A DNA stretch of 64,000 nt, from NCBI RefSeq assembly GCF_005047355.1, contig NZ_SUMC01000022.1:81156-145155 (forward strand). The letters are read 5' to 3'. The stretch is from Actinacidiphila oryziradicis (GTDB lineage: Bacteria; Actinomycetota; Actinomycetes; Streptomycetales; Streptomycetaceae). Below the pieces are notes generated by a model. That model did not search any database. It saw nothing but the letters and a program-made list of their open reading frames with translations, and was not told where the DNA came from. A program made the position numbers and the translations under genes. Below, one piece after another: positions 63,465 through 64,000 of this stretch; the stretch's first letter is position 1; every line of letters starts with the position of its first letter.

Positions 63465-64000
63465 GTGACCCAGCTCGACCGCACACGCAACGTCCCGGCA
63501 GCGGCTCCCGCCGCCCTCGCCGACGAGGAGCTGCGCGCCCTGGACGCCCATTGGCGTGCCGCGAACTATCTGACCGTCGGCCAGATCTACCGCATGGGCA
63601 ACGCCCTGCTGACCGAGCCACTCCGCCCCGAGCACATCAAGCCCCGGCTGCTTGGCCACTGGGGCACCTCACCCGGCCTGAACCTGGTCCACACCCACCT
63701 CAACCGGGTCATCAAAGCCCGTAGCCAGGACGCGCTGTGCATCTGGGGTCCCGGGCACGGCGGGCCGGCGGTGCTGGCCAATTCCTGGCTGGAGGGCACG
63801 TACTCCGAGACGTACCCCGACGTCAGCCGGGACGCGGCCGGCATGGCCCGGCTGTTCCGGCAGTTCTCCTTCCCCGGCGGCGTGCCCAGCCATGTGGCGC
63901 CCGAGACGCCCGGCTCGATCCATGAGGGCGGGGAGCTGGGCTACTCCCTCTCCCACGCCTACGGCGCCGCGCTGGACAACCCCGGTCTGCTGGTCGCCTG
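63465..64000 (+). CDS. Xylulose-5-phosphate/fructose-6-phosphate phosphoketolase (5' part)
   Basis: Starting at a GTG with AAGGGG upstream, the frame reads LDAHWRAANYLTVGQIYRMG, LLGHWGTSPGLNLVHTHLNR and LCIWGPGHGGPAVLANSWLE, then EGGELGYSLSHAYGAALDNP. These are the conserved first motifs of phosphoketolase, a TPP enzyme that yields acetyl phosphate. About 178 residues are visible and the rest lies beyond base 64000. No lesion is seen in this part. Acetyl phosphate from this route could give ATP without respiration, in keeping with the island. Confidence 0.93.
   Translation, partial: MTQLDRTRNVPAAAPAALADEELRALDAHWRAANYLTVGQIYRMGNALLTEPLRPEHIKPRLLGHWGTSPGLNLVHTHLNRVIKARSQDALCIWGPGHGGPAVLANSWLEGTYSETYPDVSRDAAGMARLFRQFSFPGGVPSHVAPETPGSIHEGGELGYSLSHAYGAALDNPGLLVA

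Overview
The window is high-GC actinobacterial DNA that I read as a Streptomyces chromosome. Third codon positions are strongly GC-biased, GTG starts are common, the DUF4192, Rv1733c-like and DUF6458 families are actinobacterial, and positions 1-44135 follow from memory the core gene order of the S. coelicolor recQ-like / rnhB / nrdRJ / lexA / dinG / siderophore / hflX / rshA / dapF / miaA / miaB region. No database search was run; all family names come from reading motifs.

Left part (1-12540). A 5' DUF4192 fragment and a divergent RecQ helicase with a phosphoribosyltransferase-like tail come first. Two unknown genes, rnhB, and a TetR regulator divergent from a 14-TM exporter with palindromic operators follow. 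A small accessory stretch holds a DUF4173 remnant, a frameshifted ADP-ribosylglycohydrolase, a histidine phosphatase, a DUF4937 protein, a TerD protein, an IS630-like remnant and a methyltransferase. Next (12650-18750) is a compact four-gene module: one complete tyrosine recombinase, two large degenerate recombinase-like proteins and a small coiled-coil protein, all translationally coupled and preceded by a perfect 18-bp inverted repeat.

Middle part (18830-44135). nrdR-nrdJ (class II ribonucleotide reductase) carries a pair of NrdR boxes and is divergent from lexA, which has its own SOS box. lexA and dinG converge on a strong shared terminator. A four-gene NRPS-independent siderophore operon, a secreted trypsin-like protease, hflX, an M1 peptidase, rshA, dapF, miaA and miaB complete this housekeeping block, nearly all on the minus strand.

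Right part (44132-64000). At the miaB start codon the conserved order breaks. The carboxy half of a large serine recombinase overlaps the miaB ATG and faces a 5'-truncated pyruvate phosphate dikinase. From here on the content resembles a hypoxia/dormancy regulon (DosR/DevR of mycobacteria, OsdR of S. coelicolor): CBS-BON proteins, a CtpF-like P-type ATPase, universal stress proteins, an Rv1733c-like membrane protein, a cyclic-nucleotide-domain protein, a DevR-like response regulator, pyruvate formate-lyase with its activase, carbamate kinase and phosphoketolase. Many of these genes are truncated, fused or frameshifted, including the response regulator. Even so, nearly every transcription unit keeps a GGGCYGNNCGGCCC-type palindrome, usually as a pair spaced 20-22 bp, 50-115 bp before the start codon. 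The stretch is best read as a partly decayed, co-regulated low-oxygen survival island joined to the core chromosome through a recombinase-associated rearrangement.
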